From: Dehalococcoidia bacterium
GTDB lineage: Bacteria; Chloroflexota; Dehalococcoidia; Lucifugimonadales; UBA3495
Assembly: GCA_012959605.1 (NCBI GenBank)
Contig: DUCU01000032.1
Span: 70,455-134,454, forward strand
Reading direction: 5' to 3'
DNA length: 64,000 nucleotides
Positions 19,926-29,940 of the stretch are shown one piece after another (positions within the stretch are counted from its first letter, which is position 1; the number at the start of each line of letters is the position of its first letter). The notes beneath the pieces were generated by a model. It was not told the origin of the DNA, searched no databases, and saw nothing but the letters and a program-made list of their open reading frames with translations. The translations under genes were made by a program, and so were the position numbers.

Positions 19926-20873
19926 ATGGAGTACGGGTTTTACCTTCCCAGCGGCGGGCCAGCCGCCCAGCCCGACGCCCTGGCCAGTATCGCAAAACAG
20001 GGAGACGATCTAGGGTTCTTCTGCATGGTCATGCCAGACCACGTGGTCCAGCCAAGAAGCGTGGAGTCCCAGTATCCCTACAGCCTGACCGGTGACTTGC
20101 ACAAGGCCCACGATGCCGCAGTAGAAGAACGGCTGGAGCAGGTAACCACCCTGGCTTTCCTGGCCGGTATCACAGAACGCATCCGACTGGTCACCAGCGT
20201 GATGATCATTCCCTATCGCAACCCCATTCTCACAGCCAAGATGCTGTCCACTCTGGACATGCTCTCCAAGGGCCGTCTGATCCTGGGCGCCGGCGTTGGC
20301 TGGATGGAAGAAGAGTTTGAACTGCTAAACGCAGAGCCATTCGCTGAGCGCGGGGCGGTGACCAACGAGTACCTAAAGGCGTTCATCGAGCTCTGGACCA
20401 GTGACAACCCCACGTTTGAGGGTAAATACGTCAACTTCTCGGATATAACGTTCTTGCCCAAGCCAGTGCAGAAGCCCTATCCGCCCATCTGGATCGGCGG
20501 TGGCAGCAGGCCAGCCATCAGACGCGCCGCCCAGATAGGAGATTGCTGGCACCCCGTTGGCGCAATTCCCGCCGCTCCTCTGGAGCCTGAGGAGTTAGCC
20601 GAAAAACTGGCGCTACTGCGCCAAGATGCTGAGAAGGTTGGCCGAGACCCGGCCAGCCTCCAAGTTTCGGTCAAAGCGCCGCTCTATGATTCTAGCGACA
20701 CCAGCGGCCCCAGGCGCAGATTCACAGGCTCGCCGGATGAGGTGCGGCAGGACGTACAGACCTATGCCGACGTTGGCGTAACCCACCTGATATTTGACTT
20801 CCGGGTCGAGTCTGCCAACGAGACCAATGACCGGATGGCCAAGTTCGCCGAAGAAGTCATGGCCGTTACCTAA
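19926..20873 (+). CDS. LLM class oxidoreductase, F420-dependent-like (paralog 2)
   Basis: Shares an identical 66-aa run (RIRLVTSVMI...AVTNEYL) with paralog 1. Confidence 0.88.
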   Translation: MEYGFYLPSGGPAAQPDALASIAKQGDDLGFFCMVMPDHVVQPRSVESQYPYSLTGDLHKAHDAAVEERLEQVTTLAFLAGITERIRLVTSVMIIPYRNPILTAKMLSTLDMLSKGRLILGAGVGWMEEEFELLNAEPFAERGAVTNEYLKAFIELWTSDNPTFEGKYVNFSDITFLPKPVQKPYPPIWIGGGSRPAIRRAAQIGDCWHPVGAIPAAPLEPEELAEKLALLRQDAEKVGRDPASLQVSVKAPLYDSSDTSGPRRRFTGSPDEVRQDVQTYADVGVTHLIFDFRVESANETNDRMAKFAEEVMAVT

Positions 20874-20932
20874 TCCAATAACGCTGGAACAACGGCCCTG
20901 GAAAACAATCTATTCACTCAGGAAGGCACAAC

Positions 20933-21300
20933 ATGGACTCATTGGACCAACGCTTTGAAGATGGCCAGGCCATCCGAGCCCAAATGGCTCAAGACGATCC
21001 CAGTCAATATTCTTTACCAGGTATAGAAGGCGAAGTCGAACGTTTAATCTACGAAAACCATTGGAATACTATCTAGACTCGGTGAGCCGCGCTATCTGCG
21101 CCCTCTCCGCTATGACTGTATTAGGCCAGCACAATCGCCAGATTCGCCGCCGTATTGAGTGCGCCCTCAAGGTGGGAGTCACACCACGACAGATCTTGGA
21201 AGTGTTTGTGAACTTGATTCTCTACGGCGGGTATATCAACTCAAGAACTTCCATGCCGGTAGCCCGCTCGGTGTTCACAGACCAGAGCCTCACTGTCTAG
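20933..21300 (+). pseudogene. Carboxymuconolactone decarboxylase family gene, disrupted
   Basis: 5' part MDSLDQRFEDGQAIRAQ...EVERLIYENHWNTI ends at TAG 21074-21076; CMD core AICALSAMTVLGQHNRQIRRRIECALKVGVTPRQILEVFVNLILYGG continues in another frame. Confidence 0.7.
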
Positions 21301-21355
21301 ATAAACCCAAGAGACCAGCAGTAACAAAACAAATCTCCCAACACGGAAGTAAAAA

Positions 21356-22147
21356 ATGAAAATGAAACTAGACGATGGTATAGAACTTTTTTACACCATC
21401 GATGACTTCACTGATCCTTGGACCGAGCCTGAGACCGTGGTCATGCACCACGGTATGGCCAAAAGCCACAAAATGTGGTTTGGCTGGGTGCCGATCATCG
21501 CCCGACACTACCGCGTCATTCGTTTTGATATGCGGGGCATGGGAATGTCTGGTGTGTCCGGGCCGGAGCACGATTACACCCTGGACACATTCACCGCCGA
21601 CTTGAAAGAATTCGTCGATAAGACGGAACTGGATACGTTCCATCTAATTGGCGAGACGGTGGGTGGTTCTATCTCCATGAATTTTTCCATCAAGAACCAA
21701 GAACGGCTGAAGTCGCTCACCGTCTGCACCTCACCCACCAATTTTGACGCCCACCACAAAGAAAGCGCAGAGTTGATTGAGCGTGAGGGCATCAACGTGT
21801 GGGTGGAAGACTCCATTGGTCGCCGGCTGGATCCGCAGATAGTCGACCCTGCTTATATCCGTTGGTACGCGGAGCAAATGAAGGCCACCGCGCCCCACGT
21901 GGTCGCAGGATTCCAGCGCACCGCTGGCGGCGATATTGGCCCCATGCTGAAAGATGTTCAAACGCCGATGCTGATGCTGGCCGCAGCAACACTGCGGGAA
22001 GAAGTCTTGGGGGATTTCAGGGGAGCTTCTGATCTGTTCCCCAACGGCCAAAAGATCATCTTTCCAGGCGTTCAAGGGTTCGTCCAGCACATCATGCCGG
22101 TACAGTGCGCCCGGGTTTGGTTGGACTTTGCCCAAAGGCTCGGCTAG
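21356..22147 (+). CDS. Alpha/beta hydrolase (3-oxoadipate enol-lactonase-like)
   Basis: VVMHHGMAKSHKMWFGWVPIIARHYRVIRFDMRGMGMS; nucleophile-elbow position HLIGETVGG. Confidence 0.75.
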   Translation: MKMKLDDGIELFYTIDDFTDPWTEPETVVMHHGMAKSHKMWFGWVPIIARHYRVIRFDMRGMGMSGVSGPEHDYTLDTFTADLKEFVDKTELDTFHLIGETVGGSISMNFSIKNQERLKSLTVCTSPTNFDAHHKESAELIEREGINVWVEDSIGRRLDPQIVDPAYIRWYAEQMKATAPHVVAGFQRTAGGDIGPMLKDVQTPMLMLAAATLREEVLGDFRGASDLFPNGQKIIFPGVQGFVQHIMPVQCARVWLDFAQRLG

Positions 22148-22168
22148 TTAGGTAGTTGGAAATTTCAT

Positions 22169-22792
22169 TTGTCTGATGAAGAAACACAAGGTGGAGAGTC
22201 AGATTCTTTAAGCCAGTCTGGCCAATCACTTGAACACGAGGCCTGGAACCGACAGGGGATTTTGGAATTGCTGCGCCAAGAAAGCAGCCCCCACCTTTTC
22301 GACCCAAAATTCCGCCGCCATTACCGGCAGTACATTTTCCAAGCAGTATTGGCCACCGTCACAATGGTCATTGTGCTGCTATTTGTTGATTCCCTGGCTA
22401 CCGCAGCCATCGCGGCAGGCTTGGGGTCAAGTGTGATTGGCATCTTCATCAACCCATCCGGGCCCACAGCTAGGTTACGGGCGGTGGTGGGTGGGCACAC
22501 CATGGCCCTGCTTATCGGTTCAGCGCTTTCTTTAATTCTTTTTTCTAGCTCGATGGAATCATTCACAGTCTCCCATACTGAATTCCATACGCTGATAATG
22601 GCCATCTCGGTTGGACTCCTGATGCTGGTGATGGCCGTTACCGACACTGAGCACCCACCCGCCGCCGGAATCGCCATCGGGATGACCAGTCGAGAGTGGA
22701 CACCCGAGGTATTCGGGGCCATCCTTGGTGCCCTAGTCGTCCTGGCGGTGATAAAAATCGTCCTGCGACGTCATCTGCACGACCTGTTGTAA
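22169..22792 (+). CDS. HPP family membrane protein
   Basis: DTEHPPAAGIAIG motif plus several TM segments; TTG start. Confidence 0.75.
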   Translation: MSDEETQGGESDSLSQSGQSLEHEAWNRQGILELLRQESSPHLFDPKFRRHYRQYIFQAVLATVTMVIVLLFVDSLATAAIAAGLGSSVIGIFINPSGPTARLRAVVGGHTMALLIGSALSLILFSSSMESFTVSHTEFHTLIMAISVGLLMLVMAVTDTEHPPAAGIAIGMTSREWTPEVFGAILGALVVLAVIKIVLRRHLHDLL

Positions 22793-23110
22793 TCCACCTG
22801 ACAACAACGGCTACAGCAACGCTGACGTCCTTCGCCGTCCGTTGACCCCAATATAACCATTATCACCAAGTCTGGAGACGTATTCACCGGCGAACTAGAT
22901 GGTAACGAACTGAAATCGGACTTGGCAACCGCAACGGCACGATTCAGCGTATTGTTTGAAGACTTGGTTTCGATTGCAAGCAAATTAGACCAAGAATCAT
23001 CCATCGCCGGGCTCATCAGTACTTGCGTGCCGGCGTAGATGCACTAGTATTTCCCTGTCAGGCAGGCTCAAACGAACAATCATACTGAAATTCAGGAGAA
23101 GCCAAATAGC

Positions 23111-23905
23111 ATGAACCTTTTACTTGAGGGCAAAATTGCAATCGTGACCGGCAGCAGCAAAGGCATCGGTCGCGCAACGGCATTGGCGCTGGCGGAAGAA
23201 GGCGTGGACGTAACCATCTGCGCCAGAGGAATGGCTGACCTAGAAGACGCTGCGGCTGAGATTCGTGCCGCCACCGGCCGCAAGGTGCTGGCGGTCCAGG
23301 CTGATATGAGCGACCCGGAAGCAATCAAAAATCTGGTGGCCGCCACAGTGACCGAGTTTGGTGGCGTAGACATACTCGTCAACAACGCGGTCAACTCCAG
23401 AGCCGCACCATTCATGGAATTAGCCGACGAAGACTGGCTGAACCACATCACCGTCAAGGTAATGGGCTACGTACGCTGCTCTAGGGAGGTCATCCCCCAC
23501 ATGCAGGCGCGAGGCGGTGGACGAATCATAAACATCGGCGGGATGGCCGCCCGAGCTGCCAACACCTTGGCCAATAGCAACGGTGTGACCAACTCGTCAG
23601 TCTCCAACATGGCCAAGAACCTGTCAGATGCCTTTGCTTCCGATGGCATCCTGGTCAATTGCATCCACCCCGGTACCACGAGGACCGAGAGGCAAGAGCG
23701 GAGCCTGCAAGCCCGCGCCGAACACGCCAGCATCTCGGTTAAAGAAGCCGAGGAGTTGGCAGTTGCCAGCATACCCATTGGCCGGATGGTGGAGTCCAAA
23801 GACATCGCGGATTTAATCCTGTTCCTGGTCTCCGACCGGGCAGGTGCGATCACCGGCCAAACCATCGCTGTTGAGGGTGGAGCAGGCCGAGGCATGAATT
23901 ACTAG
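23111..23905 (+). CDS. SDR family oxidoreductase
   Basis: VTGSSKGIGRATALALAEEGVDVTICARG...ILVNNAVN; Ser-Tyr-Lys position atypical (SNSNGVTNSSVSNMAK). Confidence 0.82.
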   Translation: MNLLLEGKIAIVTGSSKGIGRATALALAEEGVDVTICARGMADLEDAAAEIRAATGRKVLAVQADMSDPEAIKNLVAATVTEFGGVDILVNNAVNSRAAPFMELADEDWLNHITVKVMGYVRCSREVIPHMQARGGGRIINIGGMAARAANTLANSNGVTNSSVSNMAKNLSDAFASDGILVNCIHPGTTRTERQERSLQARAEHASISVKEAEELAVASIPIGRMVESKDIADLILFLVSDRAGAITGQTIAVEGGAGRGMNY

Positions 23906-24064
23906 CAAGTTTCGCCATTAGACACTGCATCTGTTAGGGTCGATAGCGCATTCAAATTACTGATTAGCAAACTTTGCGCGTCCGCGCGTCCGTTAGATGA
24001 GCTCGCCTGTAACACCACGGCAATCAATATGCTAATTAGAACTGACAAATTAAGGAACAAATAG

Positions 24065-25003
24065 ATGCTTATTCCGGGCAACCAACTTGAAACAATCTCG
24101 CGGGCGCTCAACCTTCGTACACTTTTGGTTTTGGTGCCCTTGTTGCTGTTGTTGGCAGCAGCCTGTTCTTCTGACTCAGAGGATCCGATAATCTCCAGCG
24201 AACAGGAAGCCGGCGGCCCGGAGTACTCCGGCACAATCATCACCACCGACCTGGCTGTGGGCGTTAATCGGCTGCTATTTGGAGTGGTTGACCGCAAAGG
24301 TATGCCCGTAATCGGCGACTCTGCAGACGTGGGTGTCTTCTTCTTAGTTCCAAGAGAAGACGCCAGGGAACTACGGCAACAGGTCACCGCTGATTTCATA
24401 TCCTGGCCCACAGTGATCGGTGGGGTTTTCGGGGCCGAGGTAGACATTCCCCTTGGCGGAGTCTACGAACTTGATATCCGTTACACGTCCAGTGATGGCG
24501 TGGAGGTCTTCGCCCAAACTAGTTTCTTGGTTAAAGACGAGTCTGAAACCCCGTCCGTTGGCTCGCCCGCACCGACCAGCGTGACCCACACCCTTGCCGA
24601 CGCTGAAGAAATTAGCCACATCACCAGTTCGTCTGAGCCGGACCCGGAGCTTTATCAACTATCCATTGACGAGGCATTATCCGAGCACAAGCCGCTGGTA
24701 ATAGTGTTCGCCACGCCCGCCTTCTGCGTCAGCGCAACTTGCGGTCCCCAGGTGGGGGAGATAACCAAGGTGAAAGCCATCGTGGGAGACCAAGCGAACT
24801 TCATCCACGTGGAGGTTTTTGAAGACCCCCACCTGATAGAAAATTCCAGACACGCTGGTCAATTGGTGCCGGCAGTGTTGGAATGGGGACTGCCCACAGA
24901 GCCGTGGGTTTTCATAGTGGATAAAGATGGCCTGGTCAGCGCCAAGTTTGAACAATTCACAACCGCCGGTGAGATCGAGGCTAAGCTTCTGGAGATTCTC
25001 TAG
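24065..25003 (+). CDS. Lipoprotein with C-terminal thioredoxin-like domain
   Basis: LLLLLAAACSSDS lipobox; VIVFATPAFCVSATCGPQVGEI thioredoxin-like segment. Confidence 0.7.
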   Translation: MLIPGNQLETISRALNLRTLLVLVPLLLLLAAACSSDSEDPIISSEQEAGGPEYSGTIITTDLAVGVNRLLFGVVDRKGMPVIGDSADVGVFFLVPREDARELRQQVTADFISWPTVIGGVFGAEVDIPLGGVYELDIRYTSSDGVEVFAQTSFLVKDESETPSVGSPAPTSVTHTLADAEEISHITSSSEPDPELYQLSIDEALSEHKPLVIVFATPAFCVSATCGPQVGEITKVKAIVGDQANFIHVEVFEDPHLIENSRHAGQLVPAVLEWGLPTEPWVFIVDKDGLVSAKFEQFTTAGEIEAKLLEIL

Positions 25004-25008
25004 AGGGT

Positions 25009-25332
25009 TTATCCGCCCGGTTCTACAGCGTCGCGGACGTCGGAAGCAATAAACTGTCCACCGATTTTCCGATAGGTCACCTCGATTTTTGCACCCAGAG
25101 CCTGGTGTTGTCTCAAGTGACCCATGCTAATACCAACTGGACCATTAGTAGTGAATTCCCAGATTTGGCTATCGGCGTCTCGCATGGTCAGTGACTCAAT
25201 CTCGACGATATTTCGGGCAATGGCATCAACCACTCGCCCTACTACAACCTGCTCGCCGCTGTCATCACCACACGCCACTGCAATCAACAAAATTGTGACG
25301 CTTGCCAGGGCGAGTAGTGTTATTTTTTTCAT
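25009..25332 (-). CDS. Small lipoprotein
   Basis: MKKITLLALASVTILLIAVACGDD signal peptide and lipobox. Confidence 0.7.
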   Translation of the reverse strand: MKKITLLALASVTILLIAVACGDDSGEQVVVGRVVDAIARNIVEIESLTMRDADSQIWEFTTNGPVGISMGHLRQHQALGAKIEVTYRKIGGQFIASDVRDAVEPGG

Positions 25333-25346
25333 TTCCGTTCTTCTCG

Positions 25347-26417
25347 CTAACCGAACTTGAACACTTTAATCGCGCCTACTGCTGTAACTACCACCCAGGC
25401 GCCCATGGCCGCCAGATACGGCCAGGTTTCCCAAATCGGTTCGCTATCAATGGCAACCTCGCGCAGCGCGGCCACCATTGGTGTCAGTGGCAGAGCTTGG
25501 GCGATTTCAGGTAGCACCCACGGCAGCGCAGCCGTCGAGAAGAATGCCCCGCCCAGGAACATCATGGGCATGGCCACAGCATTACCCATACCAGATGCCG
25601 CTGCCGGTGACTTGGCCCACGCCGAAAGGATGAACCCAATGTTCAAGAAGACGACACTACCCAGCGCCGTGATCGCAAAGACCCAAAGAATGTTGCCATG
25701 GACATGCCCACCAAAGACGAAGACGCCCAATGCCAGGATGATTCCAGCCTGAACCAGTGCCAACAATACGTGGGCGGTTATCTCAGCGGCAAAAAATTTC
25801 CAGATTGGAAGCGGTGTCACCAACAGTCGCTTCAGAATGGACTGGTTTCTGAAAGTACTGATCCTAACCGCAATTGAAATAATGGAGTTCATCATGATGC
25901 CCAACGCCAAAAGGCCAAGCAGCACGTTGTCGAAATAGTCCACCTCGGGCACCTCAATCACGTCCGCCATGAGTAGTTCGGACGGGACAACAGGGCCGCT
26001 GTTGGATTGAATCTCAGAAACCAGGTTCCGTACCGCACCATCCACCAATTGATTACGGTCTGGATTCCGTGTGCTGTAAACCAAGTTCACTTTAGAGCTG
26101 ATTGCCGGGTCGTCAAACGATGCGGGTATCACTATAAGGTAGCCAAGATCACCGTCGGCGACTTTGTCCCAAGCCTCGCTGAATCCAATCTCATCAGACT
26201 CAAGTTCCAGGAATTCAATTTCGTTGAACCGTTCTAGTAGCAGCTCTGAATTGGAGCCTTCAGACTGGTCAATCACCACTACATCAGCGGAGCCAACGCC
26301 GTTGACTTCAAATAACCCAAACACGACCACCAACATCAGGGGAAAGAATAAAGCCCAAAAGATGGCTTGACGATTTCGCGCCATCATCTTGATATTGGCC
26401 AGGGTTAAGGCAACCAT
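25347..26417 (-). CDS. ABC-2 type transporter permease
   Basis: C-terminal six-TM region, large periplasmic loop, adjacent ATPase gene. Confidence 0.85.
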   Translation of the reverse strand: MVALTLANIKMMARNRQAIFWALFFPLMLVVVFGLFEVNGVGSADVVVIDQSEGSNSELLLERFNEIEFLELESDEIGFSEAWDKVADGDLGYLIVIPASFDDPAISSKVNLVYSTRNPDRNQLVDGAVRNLVSEIQSNSGPVVPSELLMADVIEVPEVDYFDNVLLGLLALGIMMNSIISIAVRISTFRNQSILKRLLVTPLPIWKFFAAEITAHVLLALVQAGIILALGVFVFGGHVHGNILWVFAITALGSVVFLNIGFILSAWAKSPAAASGMGNAVAMPMMFLGGAFFSTAALPWVLPEIAQALPLTPMVAALREVAIDSEPIWETWPYLAAMGAWVVVTAVGAIKVFKFG

Positions 26418-26420
26418 TGG

Positions 26421-27386
26421 TTAGTCTCGTAGCTCAGTGCCAGTCAGTTCTAGGAACACATCTTCCAAAGTGACCGGGGTGATTTGAAGGTTTTCCAGAC
26501 CTAGACCGGTCTTAGCGATCTCGTCCAGCATGGATTTTAGGGCTGAAGGGCTGTTTGCCAGGCGCAACAGGTACGTGTTCTCTGCGATGTTGCTTTCTTG
26601 GTCCTCTGCTGCCGGGTCGTTTTGTTCGCCAGACTGTAGAACCTCTACGCGGCCGTTCAGGGCTTCCAACTGGGCCATGGTCATGGGCCGGTCCATGGTC
26701 AGTTTCACCGCATAGCTGGCTTCCAGCTTATTGATCAAGTTTCTGGGGGTGTCAACTGCCAGTAGCTTGCCCTGGTCCATGATTGCCAGTCTGCTACAAA
26801 GCAATTCGGCTTCATCCATGGCATGGGTGGTGAGCACTACCGTGACCCCGCGTTGGTTAACCTCTTTGATGAGACTCCAGAGGTTACGGCGTGCCTGAGG
26901 GTCTAGACCGGTAGTCGGTTCATCCAACACAACCAATTCAGGGTTGTTGACCAGGCTGGCCGCTACTGCGAATCGCTGCTTTTGGCCACCGGATAGCTCC
27001 GCGACACGGTTGACCGCCTTGTCTGACAATCCCACCTGTTCCAGCAGAGTGGCAGGCGCGGCCTTGTTGGGGTAAAAGCTGCCTAGAAGGGCTAAAATCT
27101 CCGTGAGATTTAGGTAATCGTAGTAGGCGGAGGCCTGGAGTTGAACTCCGATACGTGCTTTCACCTCAGCTGCTTTGGACTGTAGATCCAGTCCTAAAAC
27201 GCTGACTCGGCCTTCCGTTGGCTTCTGGAGACTCTCAATAATCTCCAACGTAGTAGTCTTACCAGCCCCGTTAGGGCCCAATATCCCAAAGACTTCACCA
27301 CGTTCAACAGCAAAAGTCACCCCGTCTAACGCGGTGAAGGTACCGAATCGTTTAACTAAATTTTCAACTTGGACTGCAGGCTCCAT
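26421..27386 (-). CDS. ABC transporter ATP-binding protein
   Basis: GPNGAGKTTTLE Walker A, LSGGQKQR signature, LVVLDEPTTGLDP Walker B; start set at ATG 27386. Confidence 0.93.
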   Translation of the reverse strand: MEPAVQVENLVKRFGTFTALDGVTFAVERGEVFGILGPNGAGKTTTLEIIESLQKPTEGRVSVLGLDLQSKAAEVKARIGVQLQASAYYDYLNLTEILALLGSFYPNKAAPATLLEQVGLSDKAVNRVAELSGGQKQRFAVAASLVNNPELVVLDEPTTGLDPQARRNLWSLIKEVNQRGVTVVLTTHAMDEAELLCSRLAIMDQGKLLAVDTPRNLINKLEASYAVKLTMDRPMTMAQLEALNGRVEVLQSGEQNDPAAEDQESNIAENTYLLRLANSPSALKSMLDEIAKTGLGLENLQITPVTLEDVFLELTGTELRD

Positions 27387-27800
27387 AATAGCGCAGAAAA
27401 TCATATCACAGTCTGGGCTAAAAACTGACATCCAAGGCCAGGAATTTGAACATCACATTAATATCGTGGGGGTCTTTTATCATCCAACCGCCGACCGGTT
27501 TGGCCGTGCGTGAGCAGGCACGAATTTAATTGACATCAATTTACCCCTATGATAACGTTCGATTCGTTACGGCAAGACATTTCAGCCCCGTTGAAAACAC
27601 CGCTGAATTAGCGGCGGTGATAATATAACTCCACCGATTTACGACCACCCAACACCCACCAGGAACCCAATGAGACCCAGCATCCAGCTGATATCCATTC
27701 ACCGCCACGCCTCATGTATATCTGACTCTAGCTATTCGTATGTTTTTGACTCAAGCTGTTCATTGTACTGTGGGGAGAACCCTCTGATCGGACTTCAGTC

Positions 27801-28748
27801 ATGGAACTAAATCAGAGCAACCAGTTTCACAACTGGTTCAGGGGAATATCGGCATTCACCGTGTTGGCAACCTTTGGTTTGGTAATTCTAGGCGGAGTGG
27901 TTCGGGTCACTGATTCTGGCCTTGGCTGTCCCGACTGGCCAGCCTGCCACGGCGGAATTTTCCCTCCCCTTGAGACCAAAGCCATAATTGAATATTCCCA
28001 CCGGATAACAGCGTCATTTCTGGTTGGCCCGCTGATTCTGTTTCTATTCATCGCCTCCTGGATGCGTTACCGGCAGGAAAAATGGATCCTGATTCCTGCA
28101 TCATTGGCCTTTATCCTGGTCATTGCCCAAGCCATGCTGGGCGGCGCAACGGTGCTGGCGGAACTTCCCGGGGCAACCATAATGGCGCACCTAGCTGTGG
28201 GAGAAACCCTGGTCGCAACTTTGGTAGTAATTGCCGTGGTTGCCTACCGCGGCCCTCTCAGCCTCAAGATACCTGATTGGGGAGTGGGCAAAGTGCGCAG
28301 GTTCCCCGTCTTGGTAAGTATTGCCGGAGTGGCAGTTTTCATCCTTCTGCTTTCAGGCTCATATGTGACAATCACTGGTGCATTTGGCGCCTGTACTGAA
28401 TGGCCGGTCTGCAATGGTGATGTCATCCCGGAATTTAGACTACAGATGAATCATATGTTCCACCGCTATGTTGCCGCCGTGGTTGGGCTTTTTGTTTTGT
28501 ATAGTCTGCACCTCGGCTTTAGAGGCCGGACGCAGCCAATAGAGATTAGAGTCCTTTCTATGTCGGCCGTGGCGCTCTTCGTTGCCCAGGTCCTGGTTGG
28601 CGCGTTCGTTATTTGGGCGGACTTTGCCCAAGATATACGGGCACTACACCTAGCGATGGCCACCGCCGTGTGGATTGCTGTGTCAGCGTTGGTCGTAATG
28701 ACTTTCTCCAGCCCCGGCAGTCGATGGAGCGGAGCTTCTAATGGCTGA
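27801..28748 (+). CDS. ctaA: Heme A synthase (COX15/CtaA family)
   Basis: LGGVVRVTDSGLGCPDWPACHGG; GACTEWPVCNG; MNHMFHRYVAA. Confidence 0.9.
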   Translation: MELNQSNQFHNWFRGISAFTVLATFGLVILGGVVRVTDSGLGCPDWPACHGGIFPPLETKAIIEYSHRITASFLVGPLILFLFIASWMRYRQEKWILIPASLAFILVIAQAMLGGATVLAELPGATIMAHLAVGETLVATLVVIAVVAYRGPLSLKIPDWGVGKVRRFPVLVSIAGVAVFILLLSGSYVTITGAFGACTEWPVCNGDVIPEFRLQMNHMFHRYVAAVVGLFVLYSLHLGFRGRTQPIEIRVLSMSAVALFVAQVLVGAFVIWADFAQDIRALHLAMATAVWIAVSALVVMTFSSPGSRWSGASNG

Positions 28749-29685
28749 AAGCACAGATTCCGGACAATCAACAATCAATAACCCTGAAGGTCAATCTGGA
28801 ACAGGGAACGCTGGTGGTCTCAAGGGTTTATTAAATGACTATGTGACGCTCACCAAGCCGCCAATAATCTCACTGCTACTGATCACAGCGATCGGCGGCA
28901 TGTTCTTGGCCGCAGAGGGGGTACCATCCCTGACTACTCTGCTCCTGGTCTGCGTGGGCGGAGCATTGGGAGCCGGTGGCGCCAACGCCATCAACCATTT
29001 CTTGGACCAAGACATTGACGCCATAATGTCTCGGACCATCAAACGACCGGTGGCCAGCAACCGCATCTCTCCGATGCATGCACTGATCTTTGGCATTGCG
29101 CTGAACGTTGGCGCATTCTTTGTTCTGACCTATTGGGTGAACCTGATAGCAGCCGTCCTCACCCTAGCTGCCACACTCTTCTACGTACTGGTCTACACCG
29201 GCTGGCTCAAACGCAATACACCGCAAAACATTGTCATCGGCGGCGCTGCAGGGGCCATACCGCCAATGGTGGGCTGGGCAGCGGTCACGGGCAGTGTGGA
29301 TTTGCCCGCCTTGTATCTGTTTACCATAGTTTTCTTTTGGACGCCGCCCCATTTTTGGGCACTGGCTCTGATGATTCAAGACGACTACGCGGAGGCTCGA
29401 GTGCCCATGCTGCCGGTGGTGGTGGGTGAAGAACGCACTGTGCAGAACATTTTCATGTATAGCCTGGCATTGATCGCACTGACGATACTTTTTGCAGCTT
29501 CCGACGCTGTGGGCCTAATCTACCTTGGGTCAGCAGCAGTTCTTGGGGCGTTTTTCATCCATCTGGCTTGGAAGTTGAAACAGGATTACAGCATCCGCAG
29601 GGCCAAACATCTGTATCTTTACTCCCTGCTATATCTGGCGCTTTTATTTGCAGTGATGCTGCCAGACAGCGTCTTCCACTTTTAA
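28741..29685 (+). CDS. ctaB: Protoheme IX farnesyltransferase
   Basis: NHFLDQDIDAIMSRTIKRPVASNRI; GGAAGAIPPMVGWAAVTG; overlaps the ctaA end. Confidence 0.93.
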   Translation: MAESTDSGQSTINNPEGQSGTGNAGGLKGLLNDYVTLTKPPIISLLLITAIGGMFLAAEGVPSLTTLLLVCVGGALGAGGANAINHFLDQDIDAIMSRTIKRPVASNRISPMHALIFGIALNVGAFFVLTYWVNLIAAVLTLAATLFYVLVYTGWLKRNTPQNIVIGGAAGAIPPMVGWAAVTGSVDLPALYLFTIVFFWTPPHFWALALMIQDDYAEARVPMLPVVVGEERTVQNIFMYSLALIALTILFAASDAVGLIYLGSAAVLGAFFIHLAWKLKQDYSIRRAKHLYLYSLLYLALLFAVMLPDSVFHF

Positions 29686-29940
29686 CCGATAAAACACCCC
29701 GTTTTAGGCGTACCATTATGTCTTTACTAAGCCCAAAACGCGTTGACAGGCCACTTGAGGCTGTGATAGTGTCGGCAAGGTTAGTGAAATTTGGCACACA
29801 CACGCTCAAGAAGTGGTCATTTTGAGGGCGATTTAGCCTAAAATAATGAACAACTTCGAGGCGTGATTACCAGGCTAAATAAAACTCCGGGGAGTCAACA
29901 AATGGGGCTGCCGCCCTTCCGACGGGCAGGATCCCTTCCC

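Noticed and set aside
21074-21076. TAG in the CMD gene as a possible pyrrolysine codon
   Set aside because: The reading frame also shifts downstream, and Pyl use is not expected in this family; pseudogene is simpler.
27591-27625. Inverted repeat CCGCTGAATTAGCGG upstream of ctaA
   Set aside because: Short stem, no T-run and no other copies noticed; insufficient to call a terminator or operator.
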